Assembly: GCA_002478885.1 (NCBI GenBank)
Contig: DLKC01000068.1
Coordinates: forward strand, 59,493 to 123,492
Direction of reading: 5' to 3'
DNA: 64,000 nt
DNA from: Chitinophagaceae bacterium UBA7600
GTDB lineage: Bacteria; Bacteroidota; Bacteroidia; Chitinophagales; Chitinophagaceae
The notes under the pieces were generated by a model, which saw only the letters and a list, made by a program, of their open reading frames with translations, was not told the origin of the DNA and ran no database searches. Of this stretch, positions 45,389 to 54,761 are shown in pieces (within the stretch, counting starts at the first letter, position 1; every line of letters begins with the position of its first letter). A program made the translations under genes and the position numbers.

Positions 45389-48300
45389 TTAATCTGTTTT
45401 ATCTGGCAGTGAATACGCTTTCTTTACCGCCTTATATTTCTTTTCGTATTTTTTATTACTCTTAAGCCCAGCGCTTGTTATTACACCACTGAAAGTCGAC
45501 TTTATCCAATAGTTAAACACAAATTTTTCCGGGTCACGCGTGTAAAAAATTTGCGCATTTTTTTTATTGTTTGTTTTAACAAACCTGTTTGCAAGAAAAC
45601 TTTCAAGAGAGAGCAAAAAGTTTTTCTTCAATGTGTCGGTATGGCTAAGCATACGGATCTTAAGGTCTTTGTAATAAAAATTCATTATTCCAAAGGCGGC
45701 ATATTTGTTACCTGCAATACGCGCATATAAAGTATCGGAATGCCCCTTGTCAATATTTACAGCAACCAAAGGATTGGTGATGTTGCTAAGCGCCGTTAAA
45801 TCCATGGGCGACATTCTTATGCTCATTCTAAAACCTGAAAGGGAATCGCTGTAAGACTCCTTGTATTTAAGGCTACGTATATAGTGATTAACCAGAACTC
45901 CCTGGGCCCTTACGCTTAAACTGTCGTTTGCCCCAGGCATGTTGGTAATATTCCTGATTTGTGCATTTACATGCACCAGGGGAATAGTGCCTTCCCTTTG
46001 TGTTACCCGTGAAATCTCGTTGGCATTTACAGTTGCATCGTTAACAATAACCGAATCAATTTTCAAGGGCGTCTTTATTTTAGCAATAAGTTTTGTAGGC
46101 ATGAGCTTTTCTATGCCATGTTGCAAGGGAATATTCTTATTACGGGAAGTAGATATATCAGGATTGTTCAGCGTAATTTCTCTTATGTACAGAGAACTGT
46201 CGTTGACCAGCCTCTTTGTATCAAGACTGTGTATAAACAATTGCTGCAGTCGAAGAGTTAGATAGTCTTTCTGCCATTGTGAAACGGTAAAAAACGTATC
46301 CCTTGTAATAGTCGGCATTACGCTGATGTTACTGGCAATAAAGTTGCCTTTGTTACCCGTCCACTGCAGCGAATCAGCATCTATCAATATGTTGGGGCTT
46401 CCAAAATGAATTTTCGCATTTGTGAGGTTTGTATGTTGAAGCAACGATGTCTTGTCAATTTTTTCACCAGTTGTAAAATCTACCTGGCTTTTATTGATAT
46501 TTCCCGAAAGCTGTGTTATCAATACATCAGAAGTAAGCTTCGATATTTTTTCCACTGAGATATTTTTCCAATCTGCGTTAAGTGTAGTTTTAATTCTTGT
46601 TTTGTTTGCTGTTGTTTTTTCCAACGAGCTTTCATCTAAGTCCACTGAAAACTGAGGCAGCTTAACACTGAATCTTTTATTACTCAGACTGAGGTTCGCA
46701 AAATCCAATCCAAACGATGAAAAACTTGTTTGTTCCGAACTTCCAGTACCCAGCGAAAGTTTGTTAACAGCCAGCTTAAATGCTCCTGATGCAAAAAGCG
46801 AATCTGGCTGCTTTTTAAAATTAATAAGCCCATTATCAATTTTAAGACTGCCAATCTTTAACGTCTTTTCTGTTGCAGCCGTTGCTGGTGGTTTCGCTGC
46901 TGCAGACTTTGCAGCGGCCTTAATCACAATATCGGGATCGGTAATTGTAACATAATCCAGATCAAGATCACTTGTAGACAGCGATTGTATTTGGGATCTG
47001 AATTTAATTGCAGCAACATTCACGAGCGCATTTTCCGAAGTATAAGAAATGTCTTTTAACGATGATTCGCTTTCATTTGACAGGTCAATGGCATCAACTG
47101 TTACCGCGATTTTAGCATTGCTGTAATTCACCTCTTTAAGCTTTAAGGCAAAATTGTTCCATGTAAGTGCTCCGTTTACATTCGATAACCCATCAACCGC
47201 AATGTGATTGCTTTTGGCGGCGATTGATTTGCCTTGCCCATCCTGTAGCACAAAACGAACCTGTTGCAGGTTCATTTTCCTCACCCGGAATAAAGGCAGT
47301 TTGCCAGCCTTTTTTGTAGCGCCGTCTACCTTTTCACTTTCATTTTTTATATCAACAGAAAGCGTTTTAAAATTAAGCGAGTCTATGTTTATGTGTTTAT
47401 CAACGATCAGGTTGTCCCAATCAAATTTCTGCCAATATAACTCCTCAGCTTTTATTACAGTACCCGTTGTTGTTTTTACTGATAAGGATTCAATATTATT
47501 TTTTTGGATTGTGCCTTCCATAGCCAGTTTTTCAACCGCTGCGTGCATCTTAGGGCCTTTAAAATCTATTTTGGCAATTTTTAAAGAAGGTATCGCCTGC
47601 TTAATATTCAACAGAGAATAACTGGCTAAAAAATCATAGAGATTAATAACCGCATTTATATCTTTTACTGCTATAACAGTAACACCGCTTTCTGCCCGGG
47701 ATCTTATGTCCGCGTATGCATTTTGAATCATTAACTGCTGAACGTTGATCAATTGCGCCAACCCATTAAGGGTATTATAGAGGCCACTTAGACCTGCTCC
47801 CGTTTTTTCCTCTGCACTATTTTTTGATGCTGCCGAACTTAGCGTAACATGAGGCGATGATATGATAGCCGAACCTGCCTTCAGCTTTTTCTCTAACAGA
47901 TCGGGTAGGCTCAAGTCGTTAAGTACCAGCAACGGCATATCTACTTTTAAACCCGAATTTATTTTGTTCCGGGTGGTTGGCGCAAAAGTGGCATTGCGGC
48001 AGATGAGACTGTTCCCCGAAAGCCCAAAATCACGAATACTTAAAAGATACAAGCTATCTGCTGTTGCAAGGTTTATCTCTTTCAGGTGAAGAGCTATATC
48101 GCCAATGGTTAAATGTGGCAAGCTATCCTCATTAATGTGTAAGTCCTTTATAACAAGATCGGTCTTTTCAGTTGTGTATAACTGGTGCTGGTTTGCAGAT
48201 TGTAGTGTTATCTGCCCCTTTTCTATGTTTATATAATTAACACTAATGGCTTCGAACAACCTGTTAACAGCAGAAGTCAATGCCGCTGAACTATCATGTT

Positions 48301-49195
48301 GCGGGTGCTTGTCCGCAGTAGTAACATATAACACGGGTTGAGCGAGGTAAACAGTGTCAAGCGCAAGCTCATTTTTTCCATAAATATCGGTGAGCCGGTG
48401 AGAGGTAAATTTTATCTGGTCTGCTGCGAGTGTTATAGCGCTTTTATTCTCAGCAGGCGCAGCAGAAAACCGGCATGAATCAATTTGAAAGAGTTGCGAG
48501 TTGCCGGAAAAATGCAATGAACTGAATGCAAATGTCGCCCCCTTTGGAAAAACCCATGCCTGGTCTCTTATTAAAAGATCAATATCATCTGCTGAAAGCA
48601 GCCGGCTGCTGCTGTCCGCATTTTCCAGAAAATTGCGAACCCTTAAGTTAATCTTGCTGGCAACAAAAGGCTGCAAAGACGTGTCTGCAAGATGAATGGC
48701 CAAAGCTGCATCTTCAATATTCAATCTTCGTACGCCCAGCTTATGACTAATGTTTCTTACAAGATTATAAGCATCTCCAAGCTTAAACCCGCCTTGCCCT
48801 GTATCGCTTTTCACAGACCCTTTATACATCGTCAGCTCCGGCGAAACCAGGTTCATGCTGTCAATAATCATTTGACGATTAAAAATCAGTTGCCTCCACG
48901 ATTCAAGGGAAAAATACAGATCGGGGATCCTGGCAAAATATTTGTCTTCCCCGGCAACAGGATTGATACAGTTAAGCTCTGCATTTGTTATCTTAATGTC
49001 TCCGTCTACAAGGGCAAAATCAAAATCATCAAACTTAATTTCATAGGCATTGTCGGTTTTCACACGCACAACGTCTTCAACAATATCCTTTATCCGGTAC
49101 TTTAATAACAGGTAGGCAGAAGCAACGAGCACTATCAATAGCCCGAGTATCCAGAGAAACATTTTCCTGATTATGCGCAATAGTTTTTTTATCAA
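45389..49195 (-). CDS. Very large AsmA-like membrane-anchored protein
   Basis: A 1,268-residue protein with one N-terminal transmembrane helix (residues about 11-31) and a huge periplasmic part dominated by beta-strand patterns with alternating hydrophobic residues. The N-terminal block (KFDDFDFALVDGDIKITNAEL) resembles the AsmA/TamB/YhdP superfamily, whose members form lipid-transfer bridges between membranes. No conserved catalytic motif is seen. The start is uncertain: a TTG at 49195 keeps the basic IKKLLRIIRK patch before the helix, while an ATG at 49162 is the alternative. A perfect 16-bp palindrome lies just upstream. An envelope lipid-transport role is inference. Confidence 0.75.
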   Translation of the reverse strand: MIKKLLRIIRKMFLWILGLLIVLVASAYLLLKYRIKDIVEDVVRVKTDNAYEIKFDDFDFALVDGDIKITNAELNCINPVAGEDKYFARIPDLYFSLESWRQLIFNRQMIIDSMNLVSPELTMYKGSVKSDTGQGGFKLGDAYNLVRNISHKLGVRRLNIEDAALAIHLADTSLQPFVASKINLRVRNFLENADSSSRLLSADDIDLLIRDQAWVFPKGATFAFSSLHFSGNSQLFQIDSCRFSAAPAENKSAITLAADQIKFTSHRLTDIYGKNELALDTVYLAQPVLYVTTADKHPQHDSSAALTSAVNRLFEAISVNYINIEKGQITLQSANQHQLYTTEKTDLVIKDLHINEDSLPHLTIGDIALHLKEINLATADSLYLLSIRDFGLSGNSLICRNATFAPTTRNKINSGLKVDMPLLVLNDLSLPDLLEKKLKAGSAIISSPHVTLSSAASKNSAEEKTGAGLSGLYNTLNGLAQLINVQQLMIQNAYADIRSRAESGVTVIAVKDINAVINLYDFLASYSLLNIKQAIPSLKIAKIDFKGPKMHAAVEKLAMEGTIQKNNIESLSVKTTTGTVIKAEELYWQKFDWDNLIVDKHINIDSLNFKTLSVDIKNESEKVDGATKKAGKLPLFRVRKMNLQQVRFVLQDGQGKSIAAKSNHIAVDGLSNVNGALTWNNFALKLKEVNYSNAKIAVTVDAIDLSNESESSLKDISYTSENALVNVAAIKFRSQIQSLSTSDLDLDYVTITDPDIVIKAAAKSAAAKPPATAATEKTLKIGSLKIDNGLINFKKQPDSLFASGAFKLAVNKLSLGTGSSEQTSFSSFGLDFANLSLSNKRFSVKLPQFSVDLDESSLEKTTANKTRIKTTLNADWKNISVEKISKLTSDVLITQLSGNINKSQVDFTTGEKIDKTSLLQHTNLTNAKIHFGSPNILIDADSLQWTGNKGNFIASNISVMPTITRDTFFTVSQWQKDYLTLRLQQLFIHSLDTKRLVNDSSLYIREITLNNPDISTSRNKNIPLQHGIEKLMPTKLIAKIKTPLKIDSVIVNDATVNANEISRVTQREGTIPLVHVNAQIRNITNMPGANDSLSVRAQGVLVNHYIRSLKYKESYSDSLSGFRMSIRMSPMDLTALSNITNPLVAVNIDKGHSDTLYARIAGNKYAAFGIMNFYYKDLKIRMLSHTDTLKKNFLLSLESFLANRFVKTNNKKNAQIFYTRDPEKFVFNYWIKSTFSGVITSAGLKSNKKYEKKYKAVKKAYSLPDKTD

Positions 49196-49200
49196 GCTAT

Positions 49201-49216
49201 CTCAATTTAAATTGAG
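49201..49216. promoter_or_regulatory. 16-bp perfect palindrome upstream of AsmA-like gene
   Basis: CTCAATTTAAATTGAG ends 5 nt from the TTG start at 49195. A second inverted repeat, GTAAC-AAC-GTTAC, is at 49218-49230. Either could be an operator; the factor is unknown. Confidence 0.4.
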
Positions 49217-49428
49217 TGTAACAACGTTACCAGTCGGTGGGGTTTATTGCAATTTAACGGTATTTATTATTATTTGAACATAATATTACCGCTGTGACAT
49301 TGAGTATGACCAAAACGCTCCGCCTGCTTAAATAAAAAATAATATCAACACTGACACATTGAATAACTTCAAGGTATTGACCTGCAAAAAAGAATAGTGA
49401 AGATATATGGGAACCAGCTGCATTAATA

Positions 49429-50787
49429 CTATGCAGCCCCGGTTGTGTCACTCACTTGTGCATTCTTATCGCTGTTCGGCTTTTTAGTAGCAAAATAAAT
49501 GATCATAAATGCTGCAAGCACTGCAACGCCAGTTAAGGCAGTCTTCGGCTGATCAACGGCAATACTAATCGCAACAAAACTGTATACTAAAATAAAAATG
49601 ATGGGCAGCAGCGGGTATAATTTCATTTCATAAATACCCGTTCCATTAAGGTGCTTTGTTCTTTTACGAAGCATGAATATTGCCCCAGCCGATGTAGCCA
49701 TTCCAAAGCAGTCGAGAAAAATAGTAAAGCCGAGAATCTGATCAAAAGTGTTGGCAAAAAATAAAATGACAATACACATCGCAGCGAATGTGGTCAGTGA
49801 TACCGTAAGCACTTCTCTTTTATCTGATTTCTTTTTAAAGAATGCAGGCAGCACGCCATCCTCGCTCATTGCAAACATTACTCTCGGGTTACTCATGAGC
49901 AAAACGTTAACGTAAGCCAGTACAGATAAAAATAATAACGCGGAAAATATATTCCCACCTGTTTCGCCAAACATTTTGGAAGCGATTACTTTGGCGATTT
50001 CACTCTTGGTGCGCAGATCATCGAAGCCAAGCACTTTATAGTAAGCGAGATTTGCAAGCAGGTAAAGTGAAATAATAATAGCAATGCCCAAAAAAATGCC
50101 GCGGGGAATATTTTTCGACGGCTTATTAACCTCGTTTCCAAAATTGATTGTTTGCTGATAACCCCCATAAGTAAACGAAACGGCGATAAGCGCAACACCA
50201 AAAGCCTTAACAGCATCCATAAACCCTACAGGTTGCGCTGAAGTATCGATGGGTCCATTGTAATGAATAGAAGGCATGAACAATGCGGCAATAAGCATTA
50301 AGATCATAGAGATCTTTATCAACATTAAAACATTTTGTGTTTTAGCACTCATTTTTAACCCAAGCAGGTTTACGCCATAGAAAATGATAATGGCAGCCAT
50401 TGCTATTAATGCCTTTGTGGTGTCGGTTGCAGCGTCGTGAAAAATAACCTGGCTTATGTAACCGGCACCAATAATAGCAACCCCGCTAAGGGACGCTGCA
50501 TTGGAGATAAGTATAATGCAATTGATGGAAAAGGCAATAGATGGGTGATAGGCGTAAGAAAATATTCTAAAATACCCGCCCGTCACGGGGTAACGTGACC
50601 CAATCTCTGCATAGGTTAATGCACCGCATAAAGCAACAAGGCCGCCAAAAATCCAGGCGATAAAGAAAATGGTTGGGTCATTTGCAGCCTTTGCAGAAGT
50701 TGCTGCTGTTCGAAAAATTCCCATACCGATTACCAGGCCCACAACGATCATCGTAAAATCGAAAAGAGACAATTTTTGTTTTGTCAT
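49429..50787 (-). CDS. APC-family amino acid permease
   Basis: A 452-residue inner-membrane transporter with about twelve transmembrane helices. The first helix carries the APC signature VVGLVIGMGIFRT, and the SFTYGGYQQTINFGNEVNKP block after helix 5 fits amino-acid/polyamine carriers. Substrate cannot be named. The last ten residues (AQVSDTTGAA) are encoded entirely within a class C dispersed repeat arm at 49442-49461 and its flank, so the native C-terminus seems to have been replaced or extended by repeat DNA. Start is the ATG at 50787. It is divergent from the B12-controlled operon. Confidence 0.9.
   Translation of the reverse strand: MTKQKLSLFDFTMIVVGLVIGMGIFRTAATSAKAANDPTIFFIAWIFGGLVALCGALTYAEIGSRYPVTGGYFRIFSYAYHPSIAFSINCIILISNAASLSGVAIIGAGYISQVIFHDAATDTTKALIAMAAIIIFYGVNLLGLKMSAKTQNVLMLIKISMILMLIAALFMPSIHYNGPIDTSAQPVGFMDAVKAFGVALIAVSFTYGGYQQTINFGNEVNKPSKNIPRGIFLGIAIIISLYLLANLAYYKVLGFDDLRTKSEIAKVIASKMFGETGGNIFSALLFLSVLAYVNVLLMSNPRVMFAMSEDGVLPAFFKKKSDKREVLTVSLTTFAAMCIVILFFANTFDQILGFTIFLDCFGMATSAGAIFMLRKRTKHLNGTGIYEMKLYPLLPIIFILVYSFVAISIAVDQPKTALTGVAVLAAFMIIYFATKKPNSDKNAQVSDTTGAA
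49442..49461 (+). repeat. Class C repeat arm inside permease 3' end
   Basis: GTTGTGTCACTCACTTGTGC, a perfect class C arm, overlaps the last codons of the permease gene. It is the only arm lying in accepted coding sequence. Confidence 0.92.
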
Positions 50788-50864
50788 GCCTGCAATTTTT
50801 TAAAAGCTGAATATAGACATTCCTGTTTTAAAAAAAATTATTAACAATGTGCTGAAATAAAAAT

Positions 50865-50894
50865 TTTGGGGAAGTTGCTCAGACTTTACATTTG
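50865..50894 (+). promoter_or_regulatory. Promoter for the cobalamin riboswitch operon
   Basis: TTTG at 50865-50868, an 18-nt spacer and TACATTTG at 50887-50894 fit the Bacteroidota consensus. It is about 120 nt before the riboswitch and is the best promoter in the 547-nt gap. Confidence 0.5.
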
Positions 50895-50968
50895 CCACGG
50901 TTTTGGTTCTGAGATGAGAACGTTCGTTGAAGCAACAATTACTAACCTGCCGATTGAAGTTATGCAGA

Positions 50969-50988
50969 TCAAAGGATTGCGACGCAAG
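50969..50988 (-). repeat. Degenerate dispersed repeat arm, minus orientation
   Basis: TGCGACGCAA is kept with the standard outer flank GGAACGATGCCAC, while the GTAC end is lost. It would lie in the 5' leader of the riboswitch transcript. Confidence 0.65.
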
Positions 50989-51011
50989 GAACGATGCCAC
51001 AAAGTGTTAAA

Positions 51012-51194
51012 GCTGGTATCAAAAAAATCATGAACAGATTAAAAGGGAAGTCCGGTGTAAGTCCGGCGCTATCCCCGTAGCTGTAAAACCTACCGGTATA
51101 TTACCCCGGTACAACTTAAAACCTCATGCCACTGCAAAAAGCGGGAAGGCCTTAAGTTGCGGTTAAGCCAGAAGACCTGCCAGATCCGGATTTA
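51012..51194 (+). promoter_or_regulatory. Cobalamin riboswitch
   Basis: The conserved order of a B12 aptamer is visible: GGGAAGTCCGGTG and a matching TCCGG at 51045-51065, then TCCCCGTAGCTGTAA (51072-51086), CCACTGCAAAAAGCGGGAAGG (51128-51148; shown in part) and the B12-box GCCAGAAGACCTGCC (51168-51182). The gap to the btuB ATG at 51335 leaves room for an expression platform. Binding of adenosylcobalamin is expected to turn down the downstream operon. Boundaries are approximate. Confidence 0.93.
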
Positions 51195-51334
51195 ATCACT
51201 GAGCTTTCGGGTGAAAAGCCGGAGATGGAGCATTTCCTTGCCCTTCATAAGAGGGATAAAAAGAAAAATTCATTTCTAGTTTCTGCATTTTTCGAAAGCT
51301 TATTCTTCCAAAACATTTAAACATTCAACGAAGA

Positions 51335-53206
51335 ATGAGCAACAAAACATTATTACTAGCTGCGGCAATTGCGGCATCGCAATTGGTAACCGCACAAAAA
51401 GATTCATCCGTCAACATTTTAGGAGAGGTTGTAGTTACAGCCACAAAAAGCCCCAAAAAATCAGGAGAAACGGGTAAGGTAGTTACCATTATTACGCAAG
51501 AGCAAATTGAACGCAGCGCCGGTAAGGATTTTGCGCAATTGATCACAGAGCAAACGGGGATAACAGTGAATGGTGCATTTAGCAACCCGGGAAAAGACAA
51601 ATCACTTTTTCTACGTGGAGCCACTGACAAATATACTTTGATTTTGCTCGACGGAGTTCCCCTCAACGAGCCCGCCGGTGTTGGTGGAAGCTTTGATCTT
51701 CGGCTGCTTTCACTTGATAATATTGAGCGTATTGAAATTGTAAAAGGAAGCCAGAGCACCTTATATGGGTCTAATGCTGTGGCCGGTGTAATCAATATAA
51801 TTTCAAAAAAAGCAACCAGTAAAAAACCTGAATTTCGGGGGCTGCTGACTTATGGAAGTTTTAATACAGAAAAGGCTAATGCTAATATTAGCCAGAAAAC
51901 GAAAGTGCTGGACTACGACCTTAATTACATTTACTACAAAACCGATGGCATAAGCGAAGCAAAAGATACAACAGGCACAGGTAATTTTGATAAGGATGGT
52001 TTTACACAGCATGCAATACAAGCATTGGTTGGCATAAATGTTTCGGAGAATCTGAAGCTGTCTCCATACTACCGGTTCTCCCAATTCAAAGGGGATTATG
52101 ATGACGGTGCATTTGCAGATGCGCCAAACAATTACACGGCATCTTTGCTAAATAGTGGTGTTAATGGCCACTACAACTACAGGAATGGCTCACTCCATTT
52201 TGATTATGCATATGATTTTACCACGCGGAATTATGCAAGCCAATATGGAGTATTTGCCACCAGCGGAAGATTTCATCATGCAGAGGGTTATGTTCAGCAG
52301 AACATTTCAGGCAAACTGAAAATGATCGCCGGTATAAGCTACCAGGCCTATAGCATGAAAGATCCTGACACCAGCAATAGTATCGTAAGCCCTTACGCAT
52401 CTTTCTTTTTTAGTTCAAAGAATGGTTGGAATATTGAGCTTGGCGGACGTTACAATCATCACAACCAATATGGTAATAATTTCACCTATACTTTTAACCC
52501 CTCTTTACTGATCAATAAGCGGGTAAAATTGTTTGTTAACGTCACCAGCGGCTTCAGGGCACCATCCATTAACGAACTATTTAGTCCCTTTGGAGGCAAT
52601 ACAAATTTAAAACCGGAAAAGTCTGCTTCACAGGAAGCGGGTGCACAGGCTTTATTGCTAAATAAGAAATTGTCTTTCACTATCACCGGTTTTAACCGCA
52701 CTATCAACGATGTGATTATTTACGGCCCTACATACAGTTACGAAAACCGTGATAAACAACACGATTTTGGTGCTGAACTCGAAGCAGCTTATTCGCCAAC
52801 AGAAAAGCTAAACCTGAAAGTCTCTTATGCTTATATAGACGGGAAGATAACCCAGGTATTGGAAGGAAAAGACACCAGCTATTTTAACCTCGTTCGCAGA
52901 CCAAAAAACACAGTAAGTCTTTTTGCCGGCTACCAGCTAACAAAGCAATTGTATATAAGCAGTTCGGTACAGTTTGTTGGAAAACGCACAGATAATCTTT
53001 ATGATCCTGTTACCTATCTTCCATCAGAAGTTTCGTTGAAAGGGTATGCCATGTGGAATATGTACGTGGAATATAAAATTGAAAATAACAGGATCAGCAT
53101 GTTTGCTGAGGGCAAGAATTTGCTAAACAATAGAAGTTTTTACGAAGTATATGGCTATGCCGTTCCGGGAATTAATCTCACGGCTGGCCTGCGGTTTAAA
53201 TTATAG
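51335..53206 (+). CDS. btuB: BtuB-type TonB-dependent cobalamin receptor
   Basis: A 623-residue outer-membrane barrel that imports cobalamin with TonB energy. A signal peptide (residues 1-20) is followed by the TonB box region EVVVTATKSPKKSG. The plug domain spans residues about 40-150 (FAQLITEQTGITVNG, LILLDGVPLNEP, IEIVKGSQSTLYGSNAVAGVINI). The 22-strand barrel ends with the aromatic signature LTAGLRFKL. Annotation as a B12 receptor rests mainly on the riboswitch directly upstream; the receptor fold alone would not specify the ligand. It begins an operon of tightly spaced genes. Confidence 0.92.
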   Translation: MSNKTLLLAAAIAASQLVTAQKDSSVNILGEVVVTATKSPKKSGETGKVVTIITQEQIERSAGKDFAQLITEQTGITVNGAFSNPGKDKSLFLRGATDKYTLILLDGVPLNEPAGVGGSFDLRLLSLDNIERIEIVKGSQSTLYGSNAVAGVINIISKKATSKKPEFRGLLTYGSFNTEKANANISQKTKVLDYDLNYIYYKTDGISEAKDTTGTGNFDKDGFTQHAIQALVGINVSENLKLSPYYRFSQFKGDYDDGAFADAPNNYTASLLNSGVNGHYNYRNGSLHFDYAYDFTTRNYASQYGVFATSGRFHHAEGYVQQNISGKLKMIAGISYQAYSMKDPDTSNSIVSPYASFFFSSKNGWNIELGGRYNHHNQYGNNFTYTFNPSLLINKRVKLFVNVTSGFRAPSINELFSPFGGNTNLKPEKSASQEAGAQALLLNKKLSFTITGFNRTINDVIIYGPTYSYENRDKQHDFGAELEAAYSPTEKLNLKVSYAYIDGKITQVLEGKDTSYFNLVRRPKNTVSLFAGYQLTKQLYISSSVQFVGKRTDNLYDPVTYLPSEVSLKGYAMWNMYVEYKIENNRISMFAEGKNLLNNRSFYEVYGYAVPGINLTAGLRFKL

Positions 53207-53223
53207 TCACAAAAATTACGACC

Positions 53224-53805
53224 ATGAATGTAAAGAGCATAAATCAAAAAGACATGTTGGTGTTTTTTATTGTTATTGCCACAGCATTGATAAGGGTATT
53301 AAACAATGCCAGCCCGAATTTCGAAGCTTTGGCGAACTACTCACCGATTGCAGCAATGGCTTTATTTACAGCGTCTAACACCAGGGGTTTGGGGCGATCA
53401 TTGCTTTTGCTAATGGCCTCAATGCTGGCAAGCGATTTTCTTTTGTACGAAACGGTTTACAAAAATTACGGTAGCAGCTTTTTATATGAAGGCTGCTATT
53501 GGGTGTATGGCGCTCTGGTATTAATGACTATAACCGGAAAACTCATGGTGAAAAATAATTCCCTCAAGTCAGTTACTACTGCTATAGCAGTAACCGTATT
53601 TATTCACTGGATCGTTACAGATGTCGGAGTGTGGATCGAAAGCACAAGCTATCCGAAAACCGCGGCAGGTTTCAGCGCCTGCCTCGCAGCAGCCATTCCT
53701 TTTGAATGGAGACTTTTGACTGCGACTGTTATATATAGCTCGATCATGTTTGGCATAAATTCATTTTTTAGTCATCGATTCTCGCTAAAAGATAGCATCA
53801 ACTAG
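53224..53805 (+). CDS. DUF6580 family membrane protein
   Basis: A 193-residue inner-membrane protein with about five or six hydrophobic helices, resembling the DUF6580 putative transporter family. Features are NFEALANYSPIAAMALF in the first helix pair, FLLYETVYKNYGS in a loop and FIHWIVTDVGVW in a later helix. Its function is unknown. It starts 17 nt after btuB and so lies under the same B12 riboswitch, which suggests a part in cobalamin or cobalt transport or in salvage. The arrangement recalls ECF substrate-binding subunits, but no ATPase or T component is adjacent. Confidence 0.8.
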   Translation: MNVKSINQKDMLVFFIVIATALIRVLNNASPNFEALANYSPIAAMALFTASNTRGLGRSLLLLMASMLASDFLLYETVYKNYGSSFLYEGCYWVYGALVLMTITGKLMVKNNSLKSVTTAIAVTVFIHWIVTDVGVWIESTSYPKTAAGFSACLAAAIPFEWRLLTATVIYSSIMFGINSFFSHRFSLKDSIN

Positions 53806-53827
53806 GTTTTCCCGGCAAAAATTTACC

Positions 53828-54043
53828 ATGCCCCAACACGAATCAAAGGTTTGTCAACGCTGTTTAAGAAATTTTGGATGCAAGGTTGATGATGTTGTTA
53901 ACTGCGAATGCAGCAGCATTGCGCTTACGGATGAGGCCCGGATGTTCATCAGAAATCATTACACTGATTGTCTTTGCATCAATTGCTTAAAGGAACTGAA
54001 AAATAAAAATGTTTTGTTCAAAAAAGAAATTCTTGAATCATGA
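53828..54043 (+). CDS. Cysteine-rich CWC family protein
   Basis: A 71-residue small protein with the Cys-rich CWC pattern: CQRC, FGC, CEC and CLCINC, eight cysteines spaced as in metal-binding knuckles. It has no signal peptide, so it is probably cytoplasmic and binds zinc or another metal. Function is unknown. It starts 22 nt after the DUF6580 gene, and its stop overlaps the start of the Dph6-like gene by 4 nt (ATGA), indicating translational coupling. Its place in a B12-controlled operon may mean metal handling linked to cobalt or cobalamin; this is inference. Confidence 0.85.
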   Translation: MPQHESKVCQRCLRNFGCKVDDVVNCECSSIALTDEARMFIRNHYTDCLCINCLKELKNKNVLFKKEILES

Positions 54044-54735
54044 ATAATCTTTCCTGGTTTAATTGGAGCGGTGGCAAAGATTCTGCCCTTGCTTTATATA
54101 AGGTTCTTCAGCAAGGCCAGTATAAAGTAGGTCATCTATTAACAAACGTAAACGCTGTTCATGACCGCGTTTCTATGCATGGCGTAAGAAGAACATTATT
54201 ATTGGCGCAGGCTGACTCGCTTGGTATTCCACTAACCACGATAGAATTGCCAGAGCAACCTGGCATGAATGAATATGAAAGCGCCATGATGCAGAAAGTT
54301 GTTGAGTTGAAAACTGCAGGTTGCAGCTATGCCATATTTGGAGACATATTTCTCGAAGACTTGAAATTATACCGCGAACAGAATTTGTCAACCCTGGGCG
54401 TTCAGTGTGTGTTTCCTATATGGAAAAACAATACCACAAAACTGGTTTACGAGTTTACAGATCTTGGCTTTAAAGCCATTGTCGTTTGCGTAAATGAATC
54501 ATACCTTGATAAAAATTTTTGCGGAAGGATTATTGATAGGAAATTTGTAAACGATTTACCGTCAAATGTTGATCCATGCGGCGAGAATGGAGAATTTCAC
54601 TCTTTTGTCTTTGACGGGCCAATCTTTAAAACGCCAGTTAATTTTAAAAAAGGCGAAATTGTTCGCCGCACATATGCCGCACCCGATAAGTCCCAAGCCG
54701 GCTATGGTTTTTATTTCTGCGACCTGGTGCCGTAA
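54040..54735 (+). CDS. Dph6-like PP-loop ATP pyrophosphatase
   Basis: A 231-residue enzyme of the diphthine-ammonia ligase (Dph6, COG2102) family. The PP-loop SGGKDSALALYK is at residues 9-20, with HGVRRTLLLAQADSLGIP and FGDIFLEDLK following, and the conserved C-terminal DPCGENGEFHSFVFDGP. Bacteria lack diphthamide, so the bacterial role must differ and is unknown. It overlaps the CWC gene by 4 nt inside the riboswitch operon. An amidation step acting on a cobalamin precursor or a related substrate is conceivable, because PP-loop enzymes activate carboxylates, but nothing in the sequence proves it. Confidence 0.88.
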   Translation: MNNLSWFNWSGGKDSALALYKVLQQGQYKVGHLLTNVNAVHDRVSMHGVRRTLLLAQADSLGIPLTTIELPEQPGMNEYESAMMQKVVELKTAGCSYAIFGDIFLEDLKLYREQNLSTLGVQCVFPIWKNNTTKLVYEFTDLGFKAIVVCVNESYLDKNFCGRIIDRKFVNDLPSNVDPCGENGEFHSFVFDGPIFKTPVNFKKGEIVRRTYAAPDKSQAGYGFYFCDLVP

Positions 54736-54761
54736 ACATTTAATTTTACAAAAAGCAGTTT

